Shown piece after piece: positions 18,736-29,871 of a stretch of 64,000 nucleotides of DNA. Origin of the DNA: Branchiostoma floridae (Eukaryota; Chordata; Leptocardii; Amphioxiformes; Branchiostomatidae); assembly GCF_000003815.2 (NCBI RefSeq), contig NC_049997.1:6681134-6745133 (forward strand), given 5' to 3'. Positions within the stretch are counted from its first letter, which is position 1. Each line of letters begins with the position of its first letter. The translations under genes and the position numbers were made by a program. Below the pieces are notes generated by a model. It was given only the letters and a program-made list of their open reading frames with translations. It had not been told where the DNA came from and ran no database searches.

Positions 18736-19665
18736 ATGGAGGATTCGGAACTTCCTACAGAACCAGATTTTGTCCCACCGATGAGGAATGTCTCCAAGGG
18801 CGGAAGTGAGGAAGTCCGCGCTCCAAGAGGAGACCTTCCAGACATTGTGATCCACCCCGCCTCCCAGAGTACCCTCTCAGAGATCACAGGGGGACATCTT
18901 GGAGATGGAGAACCAGCCCCAAGTAAAGAGTGCGTCGAAAGTCCACAGTTGGGAGACAAAATGGTCCTGACAGTCGGCAAGATGCTGACGTACAACCACA
19001 TCAAGGCTGCCCAAATCCTCCTCCGCCGCCAGTACCCGGCACTCCAAGGGCTGGAAGACCCTACCTGCGGTCTCTCTGACGTCGGGTTTGCCAAGCTGAC
19101 CGGAGAGGGGCTACAAATCCACCACAGCGGTAGTATAATGCACTGGGTGCTGTCGTCTTACACAGACGGACAGGTGTGTCTGTTTGACAGCCTTGACGTC
19201 GCCATGATCATGACCAAGTCTCTTCAGATCCAGCTTTGCCAGTCCTACGCCGCGTTTGTTGACCAGGAAACAAACGTTCTGGCCGTCGTATTACCGGAGG
19301 TACAGCTTCAATGGGATGAGAACGACAGTGGGCTGTTCGCCATCGCCTGGGCAGTGGACATCGCAGAGGGGCAAGACGTGAGCAGGCTTGTGTATGACGA
19401 CAGGAAGATGAGGAGCCATTTGGAGACGTGCTTCGAACAAGGGAAACTCACACCGTTTCCACGTCTGACCAGTCGCAGAGTGAGGATCGGCCCAACCAAG
19501 GCACACCAAATCTCACTGGTCTGCCGCTGCAAACACCTTGGACATCTGGGAAGGATGGAGAGGTGCAAGGCATGCCGGAGGATCTTCCACGTAAGCTGCC
19601 TGCCAGTCAGCCCTCCCAAGGGTTACAGTGCTTACACATGGGCATGTGGCGACTGCTCTGTGTAA
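18736..19665 (+). CDS. Ulp1/C48-protease-like domain plus PHD-like zinc finger protein, catalytic Cys replaced
   Basis: The ORF gives 309 residues from the Met at 18736 to TAA. A low-complexity N-terminus (1-75) is followed by a Ulp1-like fold: LTYNHIKAAQILLRRQYP, His136 in MHWVL, Asp151 in LFDS, Gln192, and Ser198 where DCG would carry the catalytic Cys (ENDSGLFAIAW). Residues 263-307 hold C-x-C, C-x2-C, H-x2-C, C-x2-C, a PHD/RING-type finger. Ulp1 enzymes cleave SUMO-like modifiers, but this copy lacks the nucleophile, so it may be a non-catalytic binder. Such C48-PHD ORFs are common, often multicopy, in invertebrate genomes and may be transposon-derived (inference). An acceptor-like tacag ends at 18734, so an upstream 5' exon is possible. 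The polycystin-like gene lies upstream on the same strand. Confidence 0.72.
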   Translation: MEDSELPTEPDFVPPMRNVSKGGSEEVRAPRGDLPDIVIHPASQSTLSEITGGHLGDGEPAPSKECVESPQLGDKMVLTVGKMLTYNHIKAAQILLRRQYPALQGLEDPTCGLSDVGFAKLTGEGLQIHHSGSIMHWVLSSYTDGQVCLFDSLDVAMIMTKSLQIQLCQSYAAFVDQETNVLAVVLPEVQLQWDENDSGLFAIAWAVDIAEGQDVSRLVYDDRKMRSHLETCFEQGKLTPFPRLTSRRVRIGPTKAHQISLVCRCKHLGHLGRMERCKACRRIFHVSCLPVSPPKGYSAYTWACGDCSV

Positions 19666-19719
19666 AACAATAGAAATTGTATTGATTAACATTTTAAAAA
19701 ACGGCAACTAACTGTCTGT

Positions 19720-19768
19720 CCCCAGACAGGCAAACAGACAGACAGATGGACAGACAGATGGACAGAAG
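19720..19768. repeat. GACA/CAGA simple repeat
   Basis: CAGACAGACAGATGGACAGA repeats just after the ORF stop. Confidence 0.85.
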
Positions 19769-19977
19769 CAAAGCCATTTTCAGATGCCAAGTTGGCGTGG
19801 TGGTCTCTGGAATTACCACTTACGATTTTTTTTAGTTTTGTGTGTTATATTGAAGACTTAGTTTTACTTCAGTGAAGTGGTGAAATAGCTCTGTTAGGTA
19901 CATATAATTTCTTTTCTGTACATTTTAAAGATAGTATAATGCATTTATATGCTCTGTTGCTATAATGCTATGTGTGT

Positions 19978-20640
19978 TACAATATACTTGTATTATGGTG
20001 TGTTAAAATATACTTGTATTATGGGTTTAATGAATTTTCATTGTAACCTCCTGAAATGCTAGAAACATACTATTAAACCTGGTTTGGTTTTCTCAATATT
20101 GTGTATAATAATGCCGATTTAGGTTTCAGTAAATACTTCAGTAAATACTAGAATGACTGTCAACTACTGTAACATGTCTGTGCATTTCATCGATACAGGA
20201 ATACTTACTTAAGCTACGTCATAACGTTATGTCATGTGTGCTATAATATACTTACATTATGTTTGAAACATTTGTAAATACCTTGATGCCCTGATTGCAA
20301 ATAGTAAGAATTTCAAGGAATTGGTGTGTGAACTAATCAAGTTGAACCTGCATTGTTACCTCCTGAAATGATATAAACATACTATTGTTGTTGTCTGTAC
20401 ATTTCATCGATAAAAGATTCTTTAATATATATATATATAATATATATATATATGTGTGTGTGTGTGTGCTACAATATACTTGTATTATGTGTTTAAAACA
20501 TTTGTGAATATCTTGATGCCCTGAATACAAGTAGTAAGTGTTTCAAGGATCAAGGACTTGGTGTGTTAAATTAACTTGCATTGTTACCTTCTGAAATTAG
20601 AAAAATAACTATTGTGGCTCTTTTGTTTGTTTTCCATACC
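19978..20640. repeat. Degenerate tandem repeat of about 225 bp
   Basis: Blocks beginning near 19978, 20237 and 20466 share CTACAATATACTTGTATTATG, TTGATGCCCTGA and TTGTTACCTCCTGAAAT. The last two blocks are separated by a (TA)n(TG)n run. The region is probably the 3' UTR or downstream flank of the C48-like gene. Confidence 0.7.
20427..20470. repeat. (TA)n(TG)n microsatellite
   Basis: A run of alternating TA that changes to TG. Confidence 0.9.
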
Positions 20641-21592
20641 TTGGTTTTTTTTAAGAGATTGAAAATGAAAGTTACGAAGACCTGTATCACATAAACTTTT
20701 TATGTAATACTTCAATCAGTTGCTAGGGGCCGCTTTTGATCACGTCACCGTGGCTGCACTCTTCACCCCAGCTAATAGGTTTCACTTTTGACACGTGACG
20801 ACGTCAATACTGACGACATGTAAAACAACGATGCTGGTTGGTTTACGCCGTGATGACGCTTTTATTGCCGAATAAGGGTTTTGTATAATAAAACGTCACA
20901 GGTGATGCTTGGTACTGATTGGGTCACATCTTAATGACGTATATTTTGCTAAATAAGGGAAACTTAGTTCGAAAGCTAAACAGGCCGTTCTGTTTTTCTG
21001 TCAACAAGATAAAAATGGTTGTTGAAATCTATGCTTTCACTATTATGGTGATTTAGACTGATGTATGCATATTTTTATAGGCTTTGTGATTATATCATCT
21101 TGAAAACAAGAAAGAAATGTAGATATTTTGATGCAATACTTGTTGAAGCTGTATCTTGTAAAAACAAATACTGGAAAGGATGCCATATTTTCTCACTGGA
21201 GCTACATGTACATGTACTGCACATTTTCAGTTGATGTAGCTTGTAAACATGCTGACAGTGCCCTACTACAAATTTTGTCTGGTCCACTTTGGATGCCTGC
21301 TTTTCATTCAAGTTTTATGGTAATCTATATTGAGATTATGTTAGAAACTGCACACACATATTGTTTTTAATTTCAAGTAATTTGATGTTTACCTACATGA
21401 ATGTACCATAATGGTACTGCAATTTGCAATCATCTTTACACATTCAGTTGTTTAACAATATCAATAGCAACTCCAATACCATCCTTTCAACATTGTCACT
21501 GATTTTTATGTTCTGTTGCAACGTATTCTATGTAGATCAGCCTAAGATGTTGTAAACAATGTGTAAATGAATTGCTGATATTATGTACTTGT
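20641..21592. other. No gene seen
   Basis: AT-rich sequence, probably the downstream flank of the C48-like gene. Only short chance ORFs; several TGACGT-like hexamers near 20790-20940 without further support. Confidence 0.5.
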
Positions 21593-21693
21593 ACCCCCTT
21601 TCCACTAGGACGGCGCTCTCTCTGCGCTCCCTCTACGACCGTTTTAGGTCACAGCGAGAGCGCAGCGCGATCGCCGTCTAGTAGAAAGGGGGT
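21593..21693. mobile_element. Small inverted-repeat element (MITE-like)
   Basis: ACCCCCTTTCCACTAGGACG and its near-exact inverse (CGCCGTCTAGTAGAAAGGGG) bound 101 bp with GC-rich interior hairpins. Confidence 0.75.
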
Positions 21694-21907
21694 CTAACTG
21701 ATACATGTATAATGTTGCTATACAGTATTTCCAAAAATGATATTATTGACATGACAAATATTTTTATATCTTGATGTCATTGAGTCTTACAACTGTATGC
21801 TGTAAAGAAATGATGATCAGAAATGTGCCTACGTAACAATACCTAATCAGCAAAAAAAATGCAGCAATAAAGCTGCTTAACATTTGTGCAAGTCTGTGTG
21901 TGTTTCT

Positions 21908-21998
21908 TCCAAATAACTCTTGTCATTTATTCAAATTACTGTTGTCGTTTATTTAAATTACTCTTGTCATTTATTTAAATTACTCTTGTCATTTGTTT
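21908..21998. repeat. 22-bp tandem repeat, 4 copies
   Basis: Units close to ATTACTCTTGTCATTTATTT repeated head to tail. A candidate AATAAA signal (21865-21870) lies just upstream. Confidence 0.85.
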
Positions 21999-22084
21999 TT
22001 AGAATCTACGAAATCCTGACCTACATGGCATTGCAAATATGGGCCTTATAGAACTTTCAAGTCAGTATGTATGAGTACAAGACA

Positions 22085-22340
22085 TTATAACCTGAACTTC
22101 TATTTAGAATAAGTTGCCAAATCTTAACTCTTAGGAAGAACACTCTGTCAATAGTGCCATAAGTTATCTTATTGACAGCTAGGGACGCCCTGTCAATACA
22201 GTACATGTAGTACCAAAATATTCGACTTGACAAGAAACCTTCTCTATAGTACCCCAAATCCTTATTCTAATTGACAGGAACGTCCTGTCAATAGTACCAA
22301 GACATTCTTATTGACAGGAACACCCCATCAATAGCCTCGA
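22085..22340. repeat. Clustered palindromic TTGACAGG/CCTGTCAA repeats
   Basis: Five or so units of the form ATTGACAGGAACGYCCTGTCAA or a half of it, each followed by AGTACCA-like sequence. Confidence 0.65.
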
Positions 22341-23365
22341 AATTTGGCCAATTTCAACTGTTTCAGAGCAGCACAAGGACTCTGATAGAGACTATGATCT
22401 TTGACACGTTTATATTCTTGTTTGTTAATTTGAACTTTTATTTATTCACGAAAGTTCAAATCGGCCTGCAGGCCGCTTTTTATTGAGGTCATTAGGGAAG
22501 AGGCAAGGATCAGACAAAGTATATAACAGAGATACAGTTTACATCGATTTAAGTCCTTATGAGTCTTAAAAAATTTCTATAAAATCGACCGTCTTCTTAT
22601 TCTGAGACATAATAGAATCATATGACAGTAAACAAATTCTATGCTGAAGGTTGACACACATTTTAGGTCAAAGGTCTACATTGTTGATCTAAAACTCGAT
22701 AATTCTCTACCCTCCGGGTCTTCTTAGAATTCAGCCTTGAGGTTTCGTCCTGCGGGGAGAAAAAAAAAGCTTTCCTGTCAGTAAATTGTCCAAATACAGA
22801 CTTGGTAGCCTCGGTAATAAATTTTAGTCTCTACCAGACTTCCGCCTGGTCGAATAGTAAGTAATAAGGGACTTTGGGCAAGCTAGGAATAAAAGTCGAG
22901 TAGGAGTTAATTGGCCTAGGAATGAACTGGTCGGCCGGCGGATAGCTGGATAGATTGACTGAGATCCCGTGGTAACTTATTATATATTTGGAAAATAAAT
23001 TTAAAGAACGTGTGATTTTTGTCATAACAGCGACAACCACGTTCACGACCCCAGAACACCGTCACATGTCGCACGGCTTTGAGTACCTACCTCATTTGCA
23101 TAAAGAGGAACAAAGTTTGCCCGTGCAGGGTGGGTGTTTATGGCCTCCGGCTAGCTGACTACCAAGGTTCATTTTTCGGAGGAACTTCCTTGTCGGAGAG
23201 GTCCACACATTCTTTTAGAACGTAGCAAAACAATCGTTTTGGCGTCCTGGTAAACGTACAAATCGCCAGGTGTATTGTCGAGAACACCTTTTGTGTCTAA
23301 AGACCCTCAAGGGCGTTCTTAAGTGCGAGTTTACCTGGCGAGAGTTATAAGGTTGGACGTGATCC
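22341..23365. other. No gene seen
   Basis: Intergenic sequence up to the first assembly gap. No ORF here has splice or codon features of a gene. Confidence 0.5.
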
Positions 23366-23465
23366 NNNNNNNNNNNNNNNNNNNNNNNNNNNNNNNNNNN
23401 NNNNNNNNNNNNNNNNNNNNNNNNNNNNNNNNNNNNNNNNNNNNNNNNNNNNNNNNNNNNNNNNN
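23366..23465. other. Assembly gap (100 N)
   Basis: Exactly 100 N, probably a gap of unknown size. Confidence 0.99.
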
Positions 23466-23934
23466 ACATTTGCGGGCTGCTTGAGGTAAGCCGACACCAC
23501 AACATGTTCACGCTTACATACTTGAAACGATAAGACGTCGGTTTAAAGTTAAGAGGTTTTGTGTTGACGGAAGGTTGCGTAAAGTTCACCTGTCGTGGTG
23601 CTATACCTTTACAAAGGGGCCTCAAGCCTCTTTCATTTTCGCTGTAACAGCGAGTTAACAAACAATGCTAACAATAAATGGCGGGCAACTAAAGAAACGT
23701 ATATAGACTTAAGATACAAAATGACTTTTGTTACATAGACAGCGCTTATTTAAGTGACTCGTATCGTACCTGGAAGAGTTATTGCCACCTATTTTAGCAG
23801 ATATATGTATAGTTTTTGCTCGTGTAGCAAGAAAAAAGGGAAGGAAGAAGATTTCTCGCTGTGGGTCAGTAGTTTCCGTATTTCGTGTGTGTGTCACGGT
23901 GGGTACATATGCCATATACGCCTACTTAAGCTTA

Positions 23935-24390
23935 GTCCAGTCAGGCTTCTTAAGGTTACGTTATGTGCCTTTTATATCCATCGCGCCATTCGGTGGTAGA
24001 AAGAGAGCCATGATTCGAATTTCATGGCACTTGATTTCCGTGTGCCGCGTGTGCCGTATATGCACGTTATACACGCCTACTTAGGCTAACGTCACACCAG
24101 TCCTAACAGGGGCCCAGCTGCAGCCGGGCTGTTCAAAAGGAAATATAGAAATGTATACGTAAAAATATACACCAATACTGGCCACGACTATTCTCCCTAC
24201 GTCTAGTATAGTTTGGTGACTTCTCATAGTATTTTCCTTTTTGTTCCCGAAAGCTGCCCGGCCGAGCCCCGGTTTAAAAATGTGACGTATGCTTTAGTCC
24301 AGTCAGTCTTCTGTTTTAAAGGTTGCATTATGTGTCTTTTATATCAGTCTTGCCATTCAGTGGCAATAGGGGAGCCACGAATCGAATTTC
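23935..24390. repeat. Direct repeat pair about 362 bp apart
   Basis: Blocks 23935-24026 and 24297-24388 share AGTCCAGTCAG, CTTCT, AAGGTTRCRTTATGTG, CTTTTATATC, GCCATTC and GAATTTCATGGC. Confidence 0.7.
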
Positions 24391-24469
24391 ATGGCCCATA
24401 TGGCCTGTAAAAGCTCAACCGTAAAGCTGGAAAATTTAATTACGAGAATCGATTGCACGGTCTTGTACG

Positions 24470-25275
24470 GAGCCGATCTCCAATTGCGCAGTTTGTAACT
24501 CAATCTACGAAACTTGCACGCGATAATTGCGCAGGGAAAATCGGCCTGAACCATGCTGCATCAGCAAAGCTAAGTTCACAGCGAGGGCAAATTGATGTAA
24601 CACACTAGTTCACCTTTAACTGTGGGGTAACCTATATCCGTTGTTTCCAATTGCGTCGTCTGTAACTCAATCTACAATCTGCGATAATTGTGCAGGGGAA
24701 ATCGTCTAAACCATGCTGCATCAGCAAAGTTAAGTTCACAGCGAGTTCAAATGGCTACAGCACACTAGCTCACCTTTACATATGGGGTAACCTATATCCG
24801 TTGTTTCCAATTGCGTCGTCTGTAACTCAATCTACAATCTGCGATAATTGTGCAGGGAAAATCGGCTCAACCATGCTGCATCGGCAAAGTTAAGTTCACA
24901 GCGAGTTCAAATGGCTACAGCACACTAGCTCACCTTTACATATGGGGTAACCTATATCCGTTGTTTTCAGTTGCGTCGTCTGTAATATAACTCAATCTAC
25001 AGAACTTACACGCGATAACTGTGCAGGGAAAATCGTCTAAACCATGCTGCATCAGCAAAGCTAAGTTCACAGCGACGCCGAGGGTAAATTGCTTTAACAC
25101 ACTAGTTCACCTTTATCGGCGGGGTAACCTATATCCGTTGTTTCTGAACAACAATGTATTCCGGGATACCAAGTTGACGGACGGTGGTTCCAGTTTGAAA
25201 ACATCGTCCCTGGGATTTATCCCCAAACACAACAGATATAGGTTACCCCGCGGATAAAGGTGAACTGACGTTAAC
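24470..25275. repeat. About 160-170-bp tandem repeat ending in an inverted repeat
   Basis: CCATGCTGCATC recurs at about 24552, 24712, 24871 and 25042, together with GGGGTAACCTATATCCGTTG. The last unit (TTAACACACTAGTTCACCTT... from about 25094) is inverted at 25235-25275, ending ...ACGTTAA. A transposon terminus with a tandem interior is likely; the class is not fixed. Confidence 0.75.
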
Positions 25276-26080
25276 ATATTCCTTGAATTAAGAACTTGTA
25301 GACGGAAGTTCAAGTAATTATTTGTGTCAGTGTCCGCCATACTTTGACGTTCACTTGCTGTGTCGGACCATGTCTATGTTGACCTGTTTACAACAAACCA
25401 GCTGGCGAAAGTACAGCGTACGTCCAAAGCTCAATTGCAGAGTTCATTTGCACTTCGCTGGGCACAGTACTAGTTTAATGCTGAAACGGCTGATGTAACA
25501 GATCAGGAACTTTTGATGCGGTGCCATAGAAAGGTGCAGAGGACCCATATATAGTCGAACCTGCCTTCCCATTTTGCTGACACCTATTGATACATATCAT
25601 ATGGATCCAGCAGCCACAACTTCCCTTTTCTGTCCACAATTCTATTACTCACAAACAGACCCGCAAACCGCATGGGATAATATAACCTTCTTGGTGACGG
25701 TCAACTTGAAGGATAAAGTTTATTTTCAAACTAGCTGTCTACGCCATACGGAGACAGTACTGGGGGAGCCGTAATGCTCTTTGCTTCTACGGTAGCGTGT
25801 TCTATAAATTCCTGTACACATCCAATCATCGTGAAACGGCAACATAGTTTCGTGCCTGTTTTTGGCTAATCAGATAAACTGACAAGCACGACACTATGAA
25901 ACGATGTTTCTTCTGAGCACGAACAATGATCGTAAAATGTATTATGGCACTGGCATATTGGACTTCAACGCTCCACATATTTTGAAATAGGGATAACGTT
26001 ACATGTACTACATCGGTATAGCACTAATCGCTTGTAATGCTTTTATCAATAAATATATAAAGCTTCAAAGCTCTAAGCAG
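25276..26080. other. No gene seen
   Basis: Unique-looking intergenic sequence. The 66-codon ORF at 25574-25774 has no recognisable family. Confidence 0.4.
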
Positions 26081-26082
26081 AC

Positions 26083-26205
26083 ACGCACACACACACACAC
26101 ACGCGCACACACGTACACACACACACGTGTATACACACACATACACACAAGCCTACTCACAGAGAAAGAGAGATAAGAGAGAGAGAGACACACACACACA
26201 CACAT
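26083..26205. repeat. CA/GA-rich microsatellite
   Basis: (CA)n with ACGC and AGAG interruptions. Confidence 0.9.
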
Positions 26206-26433
26206 GCATGTCCTTGATACCAATAAATGTATTGCACGCCGGCAAGTTTGTGTGGGTTTTCCAAACTGGCTTTGTTGCAAAGGATCAATGTATTGGTTAG
26301 GGATATAAAGAACTACCGGACATGTTGGGTTTTCCAACATCGGCTTGAAGATAATTATTATTGTCACAGATAAAACATGCGTCCCGTACATCCTGCCCGT
26401 CGCAGTGGGAAGCTTTTCCCGGTACGTTTGCAA

Positions 26434-26765
26434 TATTTCTGAGCAAGAACAATGGAACAAATGCAATGGTACAGTCATGACTTCAAGTACCAGAGTTACC
26501 AAGCTAGGATTGATGTGTTCAAAAATTCGTATTTTCCCAGAACTATCGTAGAGTGGAACTTGTTAATGTTATCACCAAGCACAGTAGGGGCCTCTTCTCT
26601 GGATAGTTTTAAAGAACGCTCGCAGATAGATGTGCAGAAGTTAGGTGTGACGGATCGTTCAGTGTAATATAACCAGCTGCTGCCGCACCGCGTGCCTGCG
26701 AAGCTGGTGTGTTACGCCGAAGGGCGGTTATACCGGCTATATAGATACAGATACAGATATTGGAC
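26434..26765 (+). mobile_element. LINE 3' end fragment
   Basis: 26452-26667 encodes KNSYFPRTIVEWN, then ASSLDSFKERS, a LINE ORF2 C-terminal signature. The 3' region ends in ATAGATACAGATACAGATAT. A minus-strand relative is at 13021-13205. Confidence 0.78.
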
Positions 26766-26944
26766 TTTATAACACCCACACAGAGAGAGACATACACATA
26801 CACGTCCATTGTAGCCTATCCCCTTACAATGTTTTCATGAGGAAGTGAAATAATAACAAAACACCCCACAGCATCTGCTCAAAGATAATAATATTATTTA
26901 AAAAAAAAAAATCACGGGTCTTAGTGGCAAGTATGCAGTTGTTG

Positions 26945-27126
26945 ACACGCTGGCAGCACCAAATCCGTAGGTGTTTTGGGCACCTTTAGACAGATTAGCC
27001 GTGAGGCTTGGTAAACAAATTAGCCGTGAGGCTCGGTGGGCGTCACTCCACCGTCATGGGAGCGGGGGCTAGCGAGTATCGAACTCTGATTCCATCGCTC
27101 TAGCCGTTGCGCCACACAGACACCCC
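26945..27126 (-). mobile_element. tRNA-derived SINE (second family, minus strand)
   Basis: On the minus strand GTGTGGCGCAACGGCTAGAG (A box) and GAGTTCGATACTC (B box) are spaced as in a tRNA gene. The acceptor stem does not close; the tail carries a duplicated AGCCTCACGGCTAATTTG. Confidence 0.7.
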
Positions 27127-27267
27127 AATAATATTATAGTGCAGATAAAACATGTGTCTCGTACATCCTGCCCGTAACAGTGGGAAGCTTTCCCGGTACG
27201 TTTCCCACTGAATCCAGGATATCCTTACTGAGGAAACACGAACCTCTGTCCGCTAGTACTGACGAGT

Positions 27268-27540
27268 TCACTTGCCACTGACGTCACGACTGCGTCACGT
27301 CATTTCCTTACTCTATAACACGCAAAACTATTACTCTCCAAGCAGAGGTTAGGATTCGTCTTTTTATGCGCCTTTGTCGGGCTTTCTATGTTATCAGTTT
27401 ATCTTGCCACTGATGTAAGGAGTGCGCCACGTCATTTCCCAAACCCATAACACGCAAACCATTACTCTCCAAGCAGACGTTAGGTTTTTGACGTCTTGTT
27501 TGGTGGTTTTGTTGGGCCTTTCTACGTTGTCAGGTTTTCT
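27268..27540. repeat. About 134-bp tandem duplication containing MITE half-copies
   Basis: CTTGCCACTGA, GCGYCACGTCATTTCC, ATAACACGCAAA and TTACTCTCCAAGCAGA occur in both halves (27268-27400, 27402-27536). The second part of each half matches the arm of the MITE at 18045-18222. Confidence 0.7.
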
Positions 27541-28045
27541 TTTGTCCGCCAGCCAAAGTAGACTCAAGAAAAACGTTGCGTTTTCCATCCATACATCTGC
27601 TTAGATATTAAAGCTAGTAGCCAGACGTTGATATACCGTATGTAAAAGGTCCCTAAAGCATTTTGAACACTAAAATTTCGACGACGCGTGCCTTTCTAGA
27701 TCTGTAATTTAGTATCCACTTACACCCGGATCACTTTTTGAGAACCACCCTGTATTAAACGGAACGTTTGCACACATGTCAAGGTCTTTTGATTGCACCG
27801 CACCTGTTTTGGGTCACGCCTCCGGACAATGCCTCGGTAAACTATGCAGATTTATGGCTGATAAAGTTGGTTGAGTGCAGCACCCGTCACCAAACAATCA
27901 GTGGTGTCACATTTTCCTTCCTCAGGAGGGTGTAGATTTGTAGGAGTTTGTAAGAGCTCAGGACGCCGGCAAGTTTGTGTGGGGTTTTAAAAAATGGCGT
28001 TGTTGTTAGCGATATAAAGAACCACCGGAAAAGTGAGAAAAAAAA

Positions 28046-29640
28046 AGACAACTTCACAAAGACATACTGTTTAGTTTGTCACAAACAGGTAGGAAAACGT
28101 ACGTAACGACGATAGCTCCTAACATGTAGATAAATTAATCTACATCTATCATAACTACATATGTATGTGCTTGTAACATGAGAAGAGAGAACATATGCCG
28201 CAAATAAAGGAAGTCCGTTCGATTGTATTTGTGGACATACGCTCTACTAGTTCTCTAATAACCGCATTTTGACTTGGAGTAACCATTGTCTGATTGGTAA
28301 ATGTGGGCTAAATCATAGTTAATGTAGTCTTATACTCATGCAAATCTTAATCTAATGTCAGTAATGACTTAGTCAATACTATATAAGTGGCAAATAATTA
28401 CCGATTAGTGTGTAGATTTAGTCCTCTTTGAAATTGATTAGCAACTTTAGAGCCCTGGATGATCCGCGATTACCTGGGATGTCAGTATCTTAAGAACGAG
28501 AGAGCGGCCTAAATTGGAACTGGAGTTCCTATCTGTGCCTGAAGAACTCTACACTACTCTACACAATATAATGAATAACTCTATCAAATCAATTGATTAA
28601 TTATATCTACTACACATGCATTAATGAATGAATGAATGAATGAATTTATTAGGTAATGGTATGCAATTTCCTATCGTTTGTTATCTTTTCCGATAAGTTT
28701 CATTCCACCATAACAAAGAAGCAAGAAGAAACCGATTTCACTTGCTAAACAGTACTACTCTTGCTAACTTGACAATGTATACTTTGCCTGCGCTTTACCC
28801 ACTAGCTGTACATGTGTGCATTATACACAATAAATTCCATTCATTCATTCATTCGTACCTGCAAATTAAAACATCAATTGCATGCATTAGAATAAGAACA
28901 TATCCGCCTCGTCTGTCCAACTTCCCAAGCTTTTCTGCAAATTCATCTAATCCCCAGTCCCCAGAGCCAAACGTCCGCTGCATGTTATGACTATGACTGC
29001 CCTATGAGTGTTCAGTGCAGGTTACATCTAGCGGTCACGCCCTAATACGTCATACAGGTGTTTTGCGCTCGTACCCAGGGGTTTTCCACGCATCTGATGC
29101 TGTATATGCTTCTTAACAATCACAACTATCCACAATCACAATATATTGTCAATTTCTTGCTTTGATAGCGAGATACACGTACTTAGATATGTACTTTTGA
29201 TGAGAGAAAACTGGCTTTTGCTTCGCCAAGGCGAATGTAACATATCCTGGTCTGGGATCGAGATCATACGTGCCCAAAAAAGTTACACCCATGGAGCGTT
29301 CCATTGGCTACATCGATAATTGTCAGACAAAGAAAATTACGTCTTTTACATATTAAAAGATAAGATTTACAACGAAAAATCTAAAAAGGGAATTCTTATA
29401 AATATTTTCCCCTGAAAAGGACAGTAGTATTTATTTTTACAAGTAAAGAAACAATATTTCCACCCCCGTAGATTTAAATGGGATCTCCTTATTTGCATAC
29501 AAGGAAGTGGAGTTCTATGGATAGAAATCATGTTGTCTTGTTTGCCTTGCTCGCTTTATAGTTGGAATTATACGGAAATCCGCGCTTCGTTTGACAAGTA
29601 ATACCAGCTTGCCTTGTAGATAGACATCTCAGGACTTGAA
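28046..29640. other. No gene seen; upstream flank of the FN3 gene
   Basis: AT-rich sequence with (AATG)n at about 28622-28645 and inverse (ATTC)n at about 28838-28855. No clear TATA box or CpG island stands out near the inferred start. Confidence 0.45.
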
Positions 29641-29808
29641 GAACATTCCTCTTCGCTTATTTTGTGGCCGCTGAAGCGCTATGTTGTGAAATAACGTCGG
29701 CAATCCTGAGTTCAATTTCCGAGGATACATCTGCGGTACATTTTGTGGAATCAACCCTAACCCGGCTGGCCCGGATTTTATCCAGTTTTTCCATCCTAAC
29801 TTCTCGAC

Positions 29809-29871
29809 ATGAAGCTTGCCCTAACTTCTCTCGGCTTTTACGTAGCGCTACTGCACCTTGTGAATATTCAG
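29809..29871 (+). CDS. FN3 gene exon 1: signal peptide
   Basis: The ATG at 29809 opens MKLALTSLGFYVALLHLVNI plus Q and ends at gtgggt in phase 0. Lys2, a hydrophobic core and polar end are a classic signal peptide. It joins in frame to the exon at 32116. A three-codon upstream ORF (ATGTTGTGA, 29681-29689) lies in the putative 5' leader. Confidence 0.72.

Larger units (their letters stand above)
26236..28045. repeat. Dispersed direct repeats in the intergenic region
   Basis: CGCCGGCAAGTTTGTGTGGG plus ATATAAAGAACYACCGG occurs at 26236-26320 and 27962-28035. TAAAACATG, CGTACATCCTGCCCGT and GGGAAGCTT, CCCGGTACGTTT occurs at 26371-26430 and 27148-27205. Confidence 0.65.

Noticed and set aside
17473-18736. 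Fusion of the polycystin-like tail exon with the Ulp1-like ORF
   Set aside because: It would need a non-canonical gcgagt donor at 17470 to match phase; a separate gene is simpler.
25574-25774. 66-codon ORF in intergenic DNA
   Set aside because: No homology pattern, no splice context and length within chance expectation.
26945-27126. Functional tRNA gene on the minus strand
   Set aside because: Box-like motifs only; flanks and tail are those of a SINE.
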